Positions 35,301-46,074 of a DNA stretch of 64,000 nucleotides are shown in pieces. How positions within the stretch are numbered: the stretch's first letter is position 1; every line of letters begins with the position of its first letter. A program made the translations under genes and the position numbers. This DNA comes from Talpa occidentalis (lineage: Eukaryota; Chordata; Mammalia; Eulipotyphla; Talpidae), in assembly GCF_014898055.3 (NCBI RefSeq), contig NW_023605083.1, positions 69,495,715 to 69,559,714 on the forward strand. Direction: 5' to 3'. The notes below the pieces were generated by a model that made no database searches, was not told where the DNA came from, and saw nothing but the letters and a program-made list of their open reading frames with translations.

Positions 35301-35760
35301 AACTGAGAATATCAGTTTGTCAGTGAACAGTCCAGGTGGAGGTACACTTCATGTTAACACTGGTTACCACCATGGCTCAGACATAGGTATGTTTTTTATT
35401 TTCCTTTTCACAGACATTCATTTACTTATTAATAGATTCAGAATCTATTAATTAGTCCCAGACATCTTACAATGCATTGGAGATACAATGGTTGATGAGA
35501 GAGGCAGTTTCTGCTATCAGGTGCTATGCACCAGGCCAGCTCCTAATCTTCCTACAATGAGCATGTTTTACTTTTGTGATAGCAAGGAGAAAATCTCCCT
35601 GTAACTCCAAGAGGTAGGATGTCGTTTAATGCTTTTTTCACATATGTTTGCTTTTCTGATTCTCTACTGACTTCTTTCCTGATCACCAGCATATGTTCGG
35701 TACACAGAAAGTCTTGTGTAGGTCAACGGCTGTCATCAAAAAAAAAAAAAAAAAAACAAG
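35301..35760. repeat. L2-like scrap and A19 run
   Basis: The 35,405-35,560 part resembles an L2 3' end ('acattcatttacttatt', 'ttggagatacaatggttgatg'). An A19 run with flanking AAG units is at about 35,738-35,766. No exon. Confidence 0.4.
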
Positions 35761-36740
35761 AAGAAGAAATGAAAACCTGACTGCTCCCCAGTATGTGTTG
35801 GGAAAACACATGACATACTTCAGATTTTACACAAAATGAGTCAATATTGGCATTTTAAATAATTGCATTGTTTATACAAGTAGTACCCTGTTTAGAAAAT
35901 CTATTTGGAAAAAAGGTGAAAAAACAGGTATATTAGGATGGAATATGTCATTATATAAGTGTGCATGTTCTAATATTACAGTCTATAGAATCGCAGACTC
36001 TTTCAGTTGGATGGAACCTTCTCAATCATCTCCCATGTTTGGATTTTAGTGATTCATAATGAATGACCTTGAAAAAGAAAATGACCTTTTGAAGACCACA
36101 CTGCTTGTTATTGGGAGAGTCAGAAAGAGAATCCAGGTGTCTTGATGACTCAAAATCCAGATCACACAGATGGTTGATATTTTGGAACTTGGGATTTACC
36201 AGGGTTTTAAATTATATGGCATCTATTCTGCCTTTTTACCACTACCACCCCCATGTCCCTGACAGACATTATACATCAAACACCACACTTTCTGGCTAAA
36301 CTCTGTCACAGCCTCTGAATCTTTCATGACAGTTGCTCCCACAGTAATTCCCGACAGATTAAATGATTGATTGAAATCCACATGAAACACACACACACAT
36401 GCACGTGTGCCCTTTATGTTACAAATAGCAAACCACCGGTCTTCCCAGAAAAATATTTCTTTCCTATCTGTAATCTACAATCTTCATCTGGAAAACACAG
36501 ATATAAATTTATATTCTAGCTTGATCTGAAGATTATATGAGACCATATATGTGAAAGGACACTGGAAACTCCAACCTTACACAATGGCTCTTATTCTGTT
36601 TCCTTGCCTTCATCTCCCTCTCTCCCCAAAATTAATGTGGCTGAAGTGTATTACAAGGTCATTTCTTCTGCTGATAATCGGCTTGCATCTTGATTTAAGA
36701 ATAATATCTAGTGAAAGGATTTATGTTGATTTATTTTTAT
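35761..36740. other. Unique sequence, no gene recognised
   Basis: AT-rich, with a CA run at 36,388-36,400. No recognised repeat or exon. Confidence 0.35.
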
Positions 36741-37640
36741 TTTAGGTTTCCCTCTCATTATATATATAGTTAAGAGAAATTCACCAAGAACATGGCAGCC
36801 GCATAACATGCTCTCAGAGAGGACACCAATGGAAAAAAAAATGCCAAGCAATTGAATGGAGAAGTTGTGATTCAACATCCTCCTGACCATTTGAGCAATG
36901 ATTTCTCCAGTCATGAGCTGGAACAGATACAGAAATAGCCGCTGTTCTTTAAAGTACTTTTCAGCATGCATCATAGATTTAAACATTACCCTTGGACCCT
37001 AAATACAGATATTTGCAGTGAGTAAAGACCAGTGAGTAACCCAAACTCTTGAAGAGTTGCAGGAGAAACAATAACACAGGAAAATGTAATAAAATTGGCA
37101 GGTGAACAGAACAGGTCCATTTGAAATGATGCTACTACCGGTGGGACCTCAACGAATTAAAGGTGCCAGCACAGAAGTAGTGGGAGAAGATTGGGATTTC
37201 CCCCAAGATGATACGTTTGAGTTGTCATCTTCTAAACTGTTCCATGTAGTCTTTACATAGTTTGGAAGAGGAGCCTCAAGTCCTCAACCCTGGAGAGAAG
37301 TAACAGGAGACGTGAACTTTAAAAAAGATGCAAATGCTTGGTTTGTCTGCAAAATTGCAGCAAGACTACAAGCTCCTCTTTCAACATTGCTGGTTTGAAC
37401 CCACAGATCTGTGTGGGCTCCTAATAATCACATGGAAATGTAGACACATAAATAAACATCTTTCCTTTTCTCTTAACAAGGTCTGTGCTACCTTTAGCAA
37501 AAGGCTTGGCTTCGTTCGGAGACGATTAATTGTAGCTGCTGAGAGGACGGTGCATGTTGTGAGTGAATTAATGTGCTTCAAGGGCCCCGCATGTCTGACT
37601 TTTCATGTTGTCTAAATTTGTAACCTGGAAGACTGTATTT
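36741..37640. other. Candidate conserved non-coding block
   Basis: About 900 bases without any recognised repeat. Composition is balanced and TAATTG/ATTAAT-type homeodomain-like motifs occur, for example near 37,525 and 37,565. Open frames here have no known domain. Calling it an enhancer would be inference; cross-species alignment is the test. Confidence 0.3.
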
Positions 37641-38235
37641 CCATAAGTTTTGAAATGCAATGTGTTCTGTGGCACTTGGAACTCGGCTCAGGATGAAAAG
37701 AGCTTCAGAAAGTAAGATGTTATTGTTGTATTTGCCTTCACAAGAGAAAATAGTCAAAAGAAGACAAACAGAGGAGAAAAAAAAGATCCTATATAGATTA
37801 GCACTCCCACACTCCCTGCAACCTGGGGGAAAGGAAGAAAAGAAAGAAAACCCGGTGTAAGAATAAACCTTATCAAAGACTGAACACTACAGTCAAGTTT
37901 CTGTATGGGGGAAGTTTTACCTTTTTGAACCCCAGAGAAGAAAATTATACCCAGTAGAGGAAGAAAAAAGAGTTATTAACAAATCAGTTCTCTGATGCTT
38001 AAATAATACACCTGCTAAAAAGAGCCTTCTAAGTAAATGTACAGTGGAGCTAATTAGTTCAACATTTGGCAATACCCTCATCTCCCTTCCCTTTACCTTA
38101 GAAAATGCTGGGTTCAAACTATTAACACATAACACCATCAATGTGATGAAACAGGTATTTTTAAAGTAATAAGTTTAGTAGGCTGGTCTTTAAATCTGAC
38201 CACTTTTCAATTTGTAGGTGAACTTGGGATTTTAT
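37641..38235. other. Unique sequence
   Basis: No gene or repeat recognised. Confidence 0.35.
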
Positions 38236-38239
38236 TAAA

Positions 38240-38425
38240 GATACTAAGCAGAGTCCTCTTTGGGAAATCAGCAAGTCTGAGTTTCAGACACAGCTTTGCC
38301 ATTCACTGCTGTGTGACATTGTCTTGGTCACTTAACCTCTTTGAACATTAGTTTGGCCATCTCCATAATGGAGGTATTAATATCTCTCTAACTTGTCTCA
38401 TCAGTGGTTGTGATGATCCATCACA
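38240..38425 (+). repeat. MIR SINE, sense
   Basis: MIR wording 'tttgccattcactgctgtgtgac', 'cacttaacctctttgaaca', 'tggccatctccataatggagg' is clear. Confidence 0.75.
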
Positions 38426-39045
38426 GGTGCAACTATTTTGAAGATATCCAAGTTTAACATATATGTATGTATATATATAATGACTAGTTAACAAGGAAAT
38501 CAATATAAAACCAGGTAGATCCCTAGACCTGTGCTGTGCAATATGGTAGCCACAAGCCAGATTTCAAGCCAGTGTGAAGTACAGCCAGTATGAGCAGGAG
38601 CTTTTAAATTTGTTAAACTTTATGTAAGTTAAATTTAAACATAAAATCCAATATACCATTGAGTTAATAAAACACATTTAAGTGTATGTGGAAAACTCGG
38701 GTACATTAATCTACTTTTTCAATTCTATAAATTTTATGAAATCTAGACTCACATCAAGTTTTTGGTGAAAATCTAGAGTTTGTACTGAGATATGCTTTAA
38801 GTACAAAATACACACAATTTGGAACATTAAATATGAAAAAGGAAACTACTTCATTAATATTTCCATATTGATGACATGCTAAAATAATAGTTTGGATATA
38901 ATGGATTAAATAAAATATACTCTTAAGATTAATTTCACCAGTTTCTTTTCACTTTTTTTATATGGCAATGATAAAATTTAGTTGAACTGTGTGACCTCCT
39001 TGATTTCCTATTGGACATCCCCAAGCTAATGTGCAACAGGCTCTT
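38425..39045. other. AT-rich sequence with a DNA-element scrap
   Basis: Near 38,530-38,560 'tgtgctgtgcaatatggtagcc' matches the terminal sequence of the same MER-type DNA element seen at 3,065, and the rest is too diverged. No exon. Confidence 0.45.
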
Positions 39046-39049
39046 TGAT

Positions 39050-39245
39050 AACCAGGTAAAATAAGCTAATTTTCACAACTTCAAGATGGGCATCACCAAC
39101 TTTCCTGAGAGGAAATGAATTTGGGGGTGGGGGTAGGGGGCCATTGAGGACCTGGCATAAACTCACATAGCACAAATGTGCAGCTAGGATTCGAACCTCA
39201 ACTGTAAAGTCCTGTTTCCTCATAACATCCAACCGAGGAATGGAG
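39050..39245 (-). repeat. MIR fragment, antisense
   Basis: 'gtgcagctaggattcgaacctc' near 39,178 is the antisense MIR core. The left part is interrupted by a G-rich tract. Confidence 0.65.
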
Positions 39246-39477
39246 TTCACCACCAGAACATGTTGATAGTTTGTGTTAGAACAAGGAGGTCTGAGGACTA
39301 AGTCAGCTATGCCACCAAATCTCTTTAAGACCTTCCCAGGGATAGAGGCTGTTTCTCTCGCTGAACCTCAATTTCTCTGTCTAGTAAGGGAGATGTCCTA
39401 GGGAAAAAATGTTTTAAAAGTGAGAGATGTAGGTGACTGGTCAATCTCAGTTAGTTTTAGGAGATGCATGGTGACTA

Positions 39478-39541
<64 letters not shown>
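39478..39541. repeat. (CTAT)n tetranucleotide microsatellite
   Basis: About 16 uninterrupted CTAT units, followed by imperfect TCAT/CTCT units. Likely length-polymorphic. Confidence 0.98.
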
Positions 39542-39549
39542 ATCTCTCT

Positions 39550-40619
39550 ATCATCTTTCTAGCCAGGTAGCGATACACTGAGTACAGTAAAAGACCTACC
39601 TATTTGTATATGGAAAAAATAGGTAGCATATATCATTACTCATGATTTCAACAATATTATTTTCTTTCAAAAACAAATGTTTAACCTTAGAAAGAAGAAA
39701 GATGGAAAGAAAATGGATCACAGTGAATGCAACAATAAGGAAAACAAAGATGAGGTGATATGGAATAGCAAAAGTTTGGGAAACTGTGTTAGAAGACATT
39801 CAAGATAAAATGCTATGAATTATCTGATTCTGAAAGACAACTCATCCCTGGGAGATGGGCAGGAGAGCAGCAAGTGCATGTGGAGAGATGGAAGCCCTGC
39901 CCTGGCTGGGCAGAGGAGAAGGCCAGTGTCCCCAGATGTACAGGCTGACCTGGGATGGGGTCACAGGTTTTACCCCTGGCTGGGTCCTGAGGATGGGGAG
40001 AATGAAGATTAAAACTGACAAAGGAACAGGAATTTCACAGGAGTATTTCCCAGCTCTGACACCCTGTGGCTTAAGAGTGAAGGTTTGGAGTCCGTTGAGC
40101 CCCAGGCATATCCCAAGCCATATGTTTGTTTAAAAGGAACCTGGATAGCACGCTCCTGTCTTCTGCTATGTAAATGGCCTCCAGCATCCCTACTGCCTGC
40201 AAACTCAGATCTTGACACAATGAGTTCCCACTGTGCCCATTGGACACCTATTCAAAACGAAATTTCAACAGTAATCAGTGTCTCAGCATCCACACCCCAC
40301 TAGTATGTCTTGGTGCAGTTGTTATGTACTCTTCCAGGACTGAACATAAATCAATTTTCATAACAGCAGGGTATAGAGAAAGGAGCCCTGGGCTGGAGGC
40401 AGGAGACCTCCCCGCCCCCTTGTTCTCTGTCATGCTTTCTTGTCAATTAATAAGGTGAAATTTCCTTCCACAAGCATTTAGGGGATGCCTATTTTGTACC
40501 AGGGTTGAGTTAAGCAGCTGGGTAACCGTCAGATAGTTGGTTGGTCCAGCTCTCTGGCGAGACACTGTATTAACTTCACTGCCAATCTCTGCCCTTCCTC
40601 TGTCTCCTTCCTTAATGTT
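39550..40619. other. Unique sequence, possible L2 scrap
   Basis: No exon recognised. The 40,460-40,520 part ('agcatttaggggatgcctatttt') resembles an L2 end. The rest is unassigned. Confidence 0.35.
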
Positions 40620-40906
40620 AAAGGACCTTATTAGGGGTCTCTCTGGAGGCACAGGGTTGTTAAAGTCTCAGTGCTGTCAAGCTATCACAGCCACTGCATC
40701 CTGAGTTCGATCCCCAGCCAGGGAGCTGACCCATATGGTAGAGCAGACCTCTCCTGTCTCACCCGCTGCTCCCCTCAGCAGTGTATTTCAGCAGTAGAGA
40801 TGCCTGTTCTGCTCCCCTCTCTGTCTCTGGTGAATCCTCTCCAGTTCTTGTATGCATAAATAAATAAAGATAAATATTTTAAAAAATAAATAAAAAATAA
40901 GGGACT
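40620..40906 (+). mobile_element. Diverged tRNA-derived SINE, second subfamily
   Basis: Sense copy whose head is decayed ('ggggtctctctggaggcacagg'). The B box is clear (GTTCGATCCCC), and the body ends 'ccagttcttgtatgcataaat'. Imperfect duplications 'aaggaccttat' and 'aagggactttat' flank it. It is older than most copies here. Confidence 0.85.
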
Positions 40907-40984
40907 TTATCTGATCTATGAGGCTTACCCTTCATTTCATTCATTCATTCATAAATACATTTTTGAGTTCCTTCTATGTGCCAG
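40875..40984 (+). repeat. Direct duplication, left copy
   Basis: This copy starts in the A-rich tail of the SINE at 40,620-40,906. It continues through 'aagggactttatctgatctat' into an L2-like end ('tttttgagttccttctatgtg'). It recurs at 41,705-41,815 at roughly 90 % identity by eye. Confidence 0.85.
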
Positions 40985-41139
40985 GCTCCTTTCTGAGTCC
41001 TAGAAATGAACTGTCCATTTGGGTAGCCCCAAAACACAGATGGCCTTGACACCCTCTGAAATGGAGCTACACTGAATTGTAACAGAAATGTAAAACACAC
41101 ACTGGATTTCAAAAACGATGAAAAAGAGATGCAAAACTT

Positions 41140-41425
41140 CTCATCAGGGCCTCCCTGGTGGTGCAAGGGGTAAAGCACCACACTATGAAACAATCCGCAG
41201 CCTCTGCAGCATGAGTTCGATCCCTGGCCAGCCAGGGAGAAACATGGCAAAGCAGACCTCTCCTGTCTCGCCTGTTGCTCCCCTCAGCAGTGTACTTTGG
41301 GTCAGTCTGCCTGTTCTGTTCCCCACTCTGTCTCTGGTGAATCCTCTCACCCCCCCACACCTCTGGCCTGTACCCCAGCTCTTGTATATGTAAATAAATA
41401 AATCTTTAAACAAAAAATCTCATTA
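41140..41425 (+). mobile_element. tRNA-derived SINE, second subfamily
   Basis: Sense copy from about 41,147 to 41,412. The head is 'gggcctccctggtggtgcaagg' and the B box GTTCGATCCC. The body ends 'gtaccccagctcttgtatatg'. Flanking 'aaaacttctcat' and 'aaaaaatctcat' are an imperfect target duplication. Confidence 0.9.
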
Positions 41426-41618
41426 ATACTATTTTCTATTGATCACCTGTTAGAATTAAAACATTTGGGACATATCTGTTCAAATAGGGGATATTATTAA
41501 AATTACATTCATTGGTTCTTGCTTTTTTGGATTTTTTATTTTTTTTTTACTTTTTTATTTTACTTTTTAGTGTGGTTAATTGAAAGTCATTTAACATTAC
41601 TTATGTGGCAAGCATTTG

Positions 41619-41706
41619 TTGTACAGACAAATCTGTACAACAGATTTGTACAGATTTTACAGATTTGTACAGATTTGTACAGATTTTACAAATTTGTACA
41701 GATTTA
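41619..41706. repeat. Minisatellite of ACAGATTTGT-type units
   Basis: About eight imperfect 10-11 base units of the kind 'acagatttgt' are arrayed head to tail. The first part 'ttgtacagacaaatctgtacaa' is nearly palindromic. It lies directly left of the duplicated segment. Confidence 0.9.
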
Positions 41707-41815
41707 TTTTAAAAAAATAAATAAATAAATAAGGGACTTTATCTTATCTATAAGCCTTGCTCTTCACTTCATTCATTCATTCATAAATACATTTTTGAGT
41801 TCCTTCTATGTGCCA
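41705..41815 (+). repeat. Direct duplication, right copy
   Basis: Second copy of 40,875-40,984, starting with the same SINE-tail-like A-rich sequence and ending at 'ctatgtgcca', beyond which the two diverge completely. No A tail follows it, which argues against a retroposed origin. Confidence 0.85.
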
Positions 41816-43065
41816 ATTTTAACATGTCAAAATGGCAGTAAACTAGAAAGACTGAAATCCTTCAAGGAGGAGTCCACATAACAGAAGGATTAAAAAAAAA
41901 AAAAAATACTGGGAATGAGAGCCCTGAGTGCACTTGTGACTTTACACTGAATTCCTTTAACCAGTTGAGGGCAGGATGTGCTTTGCTCATTTGGTTTCTC
42001 CATTAAGTTGAGAAATGCTCAGCTATCTTTGGATGGCCTATGTTATCCTTTGAATTTGGGGGTTCAAAAGTTATGAAGAGAGCAGGGAGCCACTAACTGA
42101 CTTTGGAGGTTTGCCTGGTCACCTTCCCCTGCTTGGACAATGGCTCATCCATGAAATAAGACTAGATAGTGTGAGTTGGGCAACGCTTCTTAGGTCTGGA
42201 ATTAATGAAACCAGAAGGATGAAGCTCAGGCCCAAACTGTCCCATCTAATGTCAGTCTTGGTCCCCCTTCTGAGATATTAGGAGTCATGATGCAACATTT
42301 CTATAGACCCTTTCTCCTGCCTGAAAGGGTATCACAGAAAAATTAGAATAAAAATGTTCTGAATGTATTGTGTCAAACTTCAAAATATGAACCCATGGAG
42401 AAGGGGGCAGGTACATCCTTCAGGGGAAAGCAAGGGCTCTGTTCTCCACTAGAGCTGCCTGGGGGTCTACAGAAATTCCTTAGGAGATTATAGAAGAATC
42501 ATGCCCCAGAGATTACAGAGGGAAGAAGAGAGGAATTCTTGTTCCGTCCTCAATAGACCAGCTTTAGGGATAAACTGTTATCCATGGCCATTAAACCAGC
42601 AGCCGCCTGTTCAGGAAGGGCCCCAGGTTTTCACATCATCTACAAATGAAGTTATGCAGAAAAGTCAGCTGTGTATGCATGCATGCGTAAAGCTTTAACT
42701 TTGCATGTGCACTAAATCAGTATTAAAATAGGCCACCATTTTGTTTTAACACTGTTTGGATGTCTGTCTGCTAGGAATATGTCCTTGGCCCCTAGAACTT
42801 CTCAAAGATGGTGGCCCTGGAAGGAGGTATTTTTCCACCTTTCCAGGAACACACATTTATGATTTCCTTTCAGGTGTGATAAAGGATTTAAATATGCTAC
42901 TACTGGAGAAGGAGCACATGGCTGGTCTGTGGGAATCCATTTTCAATAGGCAACTAAAGAAACATTGATTAGTGAAGAAACTCAAGAAACAAAATCTCTG
43001 AGCCTTGGTTTTACTATTTTCAAGGTAAGGATAACAATGTCTAAATTCCCTTTTGTTAATAGTTC
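41816..43065. other. Unique sequence, no gene recognised
   Basis: An A14 run is at about 41,892-41,905. No repeat or exon can be supported. Confidence 0.4.
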
Positions 43066-43069
43066 TTTA

Positions 43070-43200
43070 GTAGATATCATGTTGGAAGCACATTAGAATC
43101 ACGTGAGGGGAAGTACTTAAATCACAACCAACGTGTGTTAGGTCATCAGTTCTTCTGGTGATTCCAACACCAGCAACCTCTGCTGGGCATGAATGGGCTA
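43070..43200. repeat. Possible MER5-like scrap
   Basis: 'gaagcacattagaatcacgtgag' near 43,085 resembles the antisense core of MER5A-type elements. The remainder is diverged. Confidence 0.4.
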
Positions 43201-43324
43201 ATGGCTAATTCTATTAGCTAGCTGGTCACTGGGTCCTAGCAGCAGATACAGGTCTCAGGTAGGTCGGTGTCTTGAGTTTTAAGGGAATCTGAACAAATGA
43301 ATGAGGACAGAGAAACAGTACAGA

Positions 43325-44010
43325 GTAGTACAGTCCAATAGATAAATGATGGGAACCACCTATGTGACCTAAAATTTCCTAGTACCCACATTTAGGAAAG
43401 TAAAAGGAAACAGAATCAATTTTAATAATCATTTCACCTAAACCAACCTATCAGAAATAGGTCAACATGTAATTAATATATGTAACTTAAAAAATTTTTA
43501 GCCAGGGCCTCCCCGGTGGTGCAGCAGTTGAGCGCTGGGATGCATGGCTGCCCACAGCCTCTACAGCACTGGTTCGATCCCCGGCTGCCAGGCGAGGGTC
43601 CCACATGGCGTGTAGACCTCCCCTGCCGCCCGCTGCTCCCCTCAGCAGTGTACTTCATCAGTCTGCCTGTTCTGCTCTCTGCTCTGGCTCTGGTGAATTC
43701 TCTCACCCTCTCGTGCTTCTGACTGTACCTGGTGCTTGTATAGGTGAATAAATATATCTTTAAAAAATAAATTTAGCCAAAAAGTCAGAAACAAACATTA
43801 TCTTTGTGATGCATTTTGTTCAACACGATATATCAAAAATATCATTTCAACATGCAAAAACCAAAAATTACTAATAGGACATTTGTTCTATTCCTTTTTC
43901 TCCCAAAGTCATTGGAAATAGTGTGTACTTTAACTCAGCTTACATCTCAATTTGAATCAGTCATATTTCAGTTGCTCCATAGCCACAAGTGACTAATGGC
44001 CACCATAACA
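43325..44010. mobile_element. Old MER-type DNA element split by a SINE
   Basis: The left part ('cagtccaatagataaatg', 'cctagtacccacatttagg') and the right part ('ttcagttgctccatagccac', 'aagtgactaatggccacc') together match one old element related to that at 3,065. The SINE at 43,496-43,779 lies between them. Confidence 0.6.
43496..43779 (+). mobile_element. tRNA-derived SINE with 8-9-bp target duplication
   Basis: Full-length sense copy from 43,505 to 43,770, first subfamily with body end 'ggtgcttgtataggtgaataa'. Target duplication 'tttagcca' is on both sides. B box GGTTCGATCCC is intact. The insertion post-dates the host DNA element. Confidence 0.93.
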
Positions 44011-44034
44011 GACACTACAATTTGAGGCCTTCTA

Positions 44035-44175
44035 CCCCTGTGTGGCCCATACCTTGGGCTTCCCCAGAGATCTTGTTAGAAGCACAGAATCAGGTTCCAT
44101 CTAGAACATACTGAATCAGAATCTGCATCCTGGGGTGACGTGTCTATACATTAAGGCTCAAGAAAGACCTCTCCC
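44035..44175 (-). mobile_element. MER5A-like DNA element fragment
   Basis: 'cttgttagaagcacagaatcagg', 'tactgaatcagaatctgcat' and 'gtgacgtgtctatacattaa' follow the MER5A order. Short, non-autonomous, non-coding. Confidence 0.7.
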
Positions 44176-44179
44176 AAAG

Positions 44180-44690
44180 CCACCACCAACAGTCACTGGT
44201 ACTAGTATTAGATCCTCTTAACTCAGTCCCTTAAACCCCTGAAGATCTAGCCATTGCCTACCCCACTGGCCAGTTTACTACCCACATCCCCTCCCTGTCT
44301 TAATGAACGCTGTCAATGTCCAAAGCCAGCATGTCCTCTGATGCTTCTGAGTTTAAACCTGTTGTTGATCTCCAGTAATCACTCTCTTCCCTAACCTTAT
44401 CTTGGCTGATTCCTGCTAGAATTTCAGTTTTAATGGCATTTTCTTGGTAGGAGGTTCATAATGCATCCCCCCATGCCCTTCAAGTCCTCTAGGTGCATAT
44501 ATCTCTGTCCCTCTATGTAATGTTACAATTTAGAGAAGCCACCCTGTCCTACTACACAGGAAACTCCATGATGATGGCCACATCACTGATCTTGGTCACT
44601 GCTTGATCTCCAGCATTCCACACAGCACAAACACAGAATAGGCAGTGAGTGTTTGGGATATTTTTGTTGGAAAAGATAGAGAGAATTGGA
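44180..44690 (+). repeat. L2 LINE 3' portion
   Basis: C/T-rich sense L2 followed by 'cacaggaaactccatgatgatggcc', 'tgatctccagcattccacacag' and 'gaataggcagtgagtgtttggg', which matches the usual L2 3' end. Confidence 0.65.
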
Positions 44691-44696
44691 AGAACA

Positions 44697-44748
44697 GGAA
44701 GGGAGGGAGGCCAGAAGGAAGGGAGGGAGGCCAGAAGGAAGGGAGGGC
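44697..44748. repeat. Short GGAAGGGAGGGAGGCCAGAA minisatellite
   Basis: About two and a half tandem copies of a 20-base G-rich unit, immediately after the L2. Confidence 0.95.
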
Positions 44749-45430
44749 CCTTCTTATAGAAACCCCAAAATCATATTTTCTATGTAGAAACATTTTCAAT
44801 TGACACAGAGTTTGAACCAGAGGATGGTGGAGGAAAGGGCACCAACATGTATTAAAGGTGACTGTAGCTAGTACTTTGCAGCATACAACTGCCTGGTGTC
44901 AGGGTATCCAGGGTCTGGACAAGGCCCTTCACCTCTCCATGCCTCAGTTCCCACATGACGCACAAAAGATGTAATGCCTCATGGGGGAAGCACTGAAAAT
45001 TCAGCGGGACATCTGCAACACACTGTAGATAGAAGAGAGAAGAACTCTGGTTGGGTTCCCAGCACTGCAACCCATTACCCAGTCCTCTCCAGGCACTGAG
45101 TTTCATTTTCCACTTGAGTTTAGAAGTCAAATATTTAGCTGTGTTAATGGGGTATTGGATCTTTTTATTATGGCCCCACCACTCAGTGTGTGCAGCTTTG
45201 CTGAGATAATAAAAGATGTTAGGCCTGGTCTCACAGCTGCTTAATGCAGAAATGCTATGGGAACACACCTGGGGAGCGCCTTCGAATGGAATCAATGGTG
45301 AAGTGAGCCATGTCCCCAGCAGAGATAAAAGCATTAATATCCTATTTCACCCTCAGCCCACACTGGTAGGACGTTGATTAAAATTATTTTCTGCAGTTTG
45401 ACTTGTTTTTTTTTTTAAAGAAAATTTGTA
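44749..45430. other. MIR scrap plus candidate conserved block
   Basis: The 44,895-44,960 part has MIR-like 'cacctctccatgcctcagttccc'. From 45,080 to 45,420 no repeat is recognised and composition looks conserved. The 160-residue minus-strand open frame across 44,852-45,334 covers MIR sequence and has no domain, so I do not call it a gene. Confidence 0.4.
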
Positions 45431-45438
45431 AAGGGGGG

Positions 45439-45439
<1 letters not shown>

Positions 45440-45503
<64 letters not shown>
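45440..45503. repeat. (TG)20(AG)12 compound microsatellite
   Basis: An uninterrupted TG tract passes directly into an AG tract. Likely polymorphic. Confidence 0.98.
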
Positions 45504-45666
45504 AACTTTAATAAGAGTTGGATTTGATATCTCTGCTTGAAATCTCATTTCAGATCTCATTTTAATGGTATATATTTCACAGTCCCATGACTTGGATGGG
45601 GCCGCTGGGAGGTTTTGTTAAGTGTACAGTCCCATACCCTGTTTGTATGGTCTTTTGAATGAAAGG

Positions 45667-45670
<4 letters not shown>

Positions 45671-45718
<48 letters not shown>
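45671..45718. repeat. (AG)n microsatellite
   Basis: About 24 AG units. The arginine/glutamate or serine/leucine open frames over it are artefacts of the repeat. Confidence 0.98.
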
Positions 45719-45719
<1 letters not shown>

Positions 45720-46038
45720 TGTTCACACGTGTTCTGTGCATGCCTTTTGGTTTGAATCTGTCTGTAACTCAGAGAGAAGGGGCAGGTGAAGCTGAGCACA
45801 CCAGATGTCTCTGCAGGTATGGACACATATACAGATGTGTGGATGTAGGTGTTAAAACAGTGCGGGCAGAGGGAGGAGCTGCTAAGAGGACTTATCTGAT
45901 AAGAAGAGGTCGAAGGAGATATTTCAGGTGGAATATTAGAATCATAATCTAAGGGTGTGGATTCCTGTATATAAAAGACTAGGAATAACTGTTGGAATGT
46001 AGGTATGTGTGTGTACAAGCTGTTTACAAGATTGATCC

Positions 46039-46041
<3 letters not shown>

Positions 46042-46073
<32 letters not shown>
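46042..46073. repeat. (TG)n microsatellite
   Basis: About 15 TG units, the third dinucleotide array within 650 bases. Confidence 0.97.

Positions 46074-46074
<1 letters not shown>

Noticed and set aside
41619..41706. Array of short repeats reminiscent of CRISPR
   Set aside because: Units of 10-11 bases without spacers in mammalian DNA are a minisatellite.
44852..45334. 160-residue minus-strand open frame
   Set aside because: Covers MIR sequence and non-coding DNA; no domain or splice context.
45557..46018. 153-residue minus-strand frame with a long Leu-Ser run
   Set aside because: Built on the AG/CT microsatellite.
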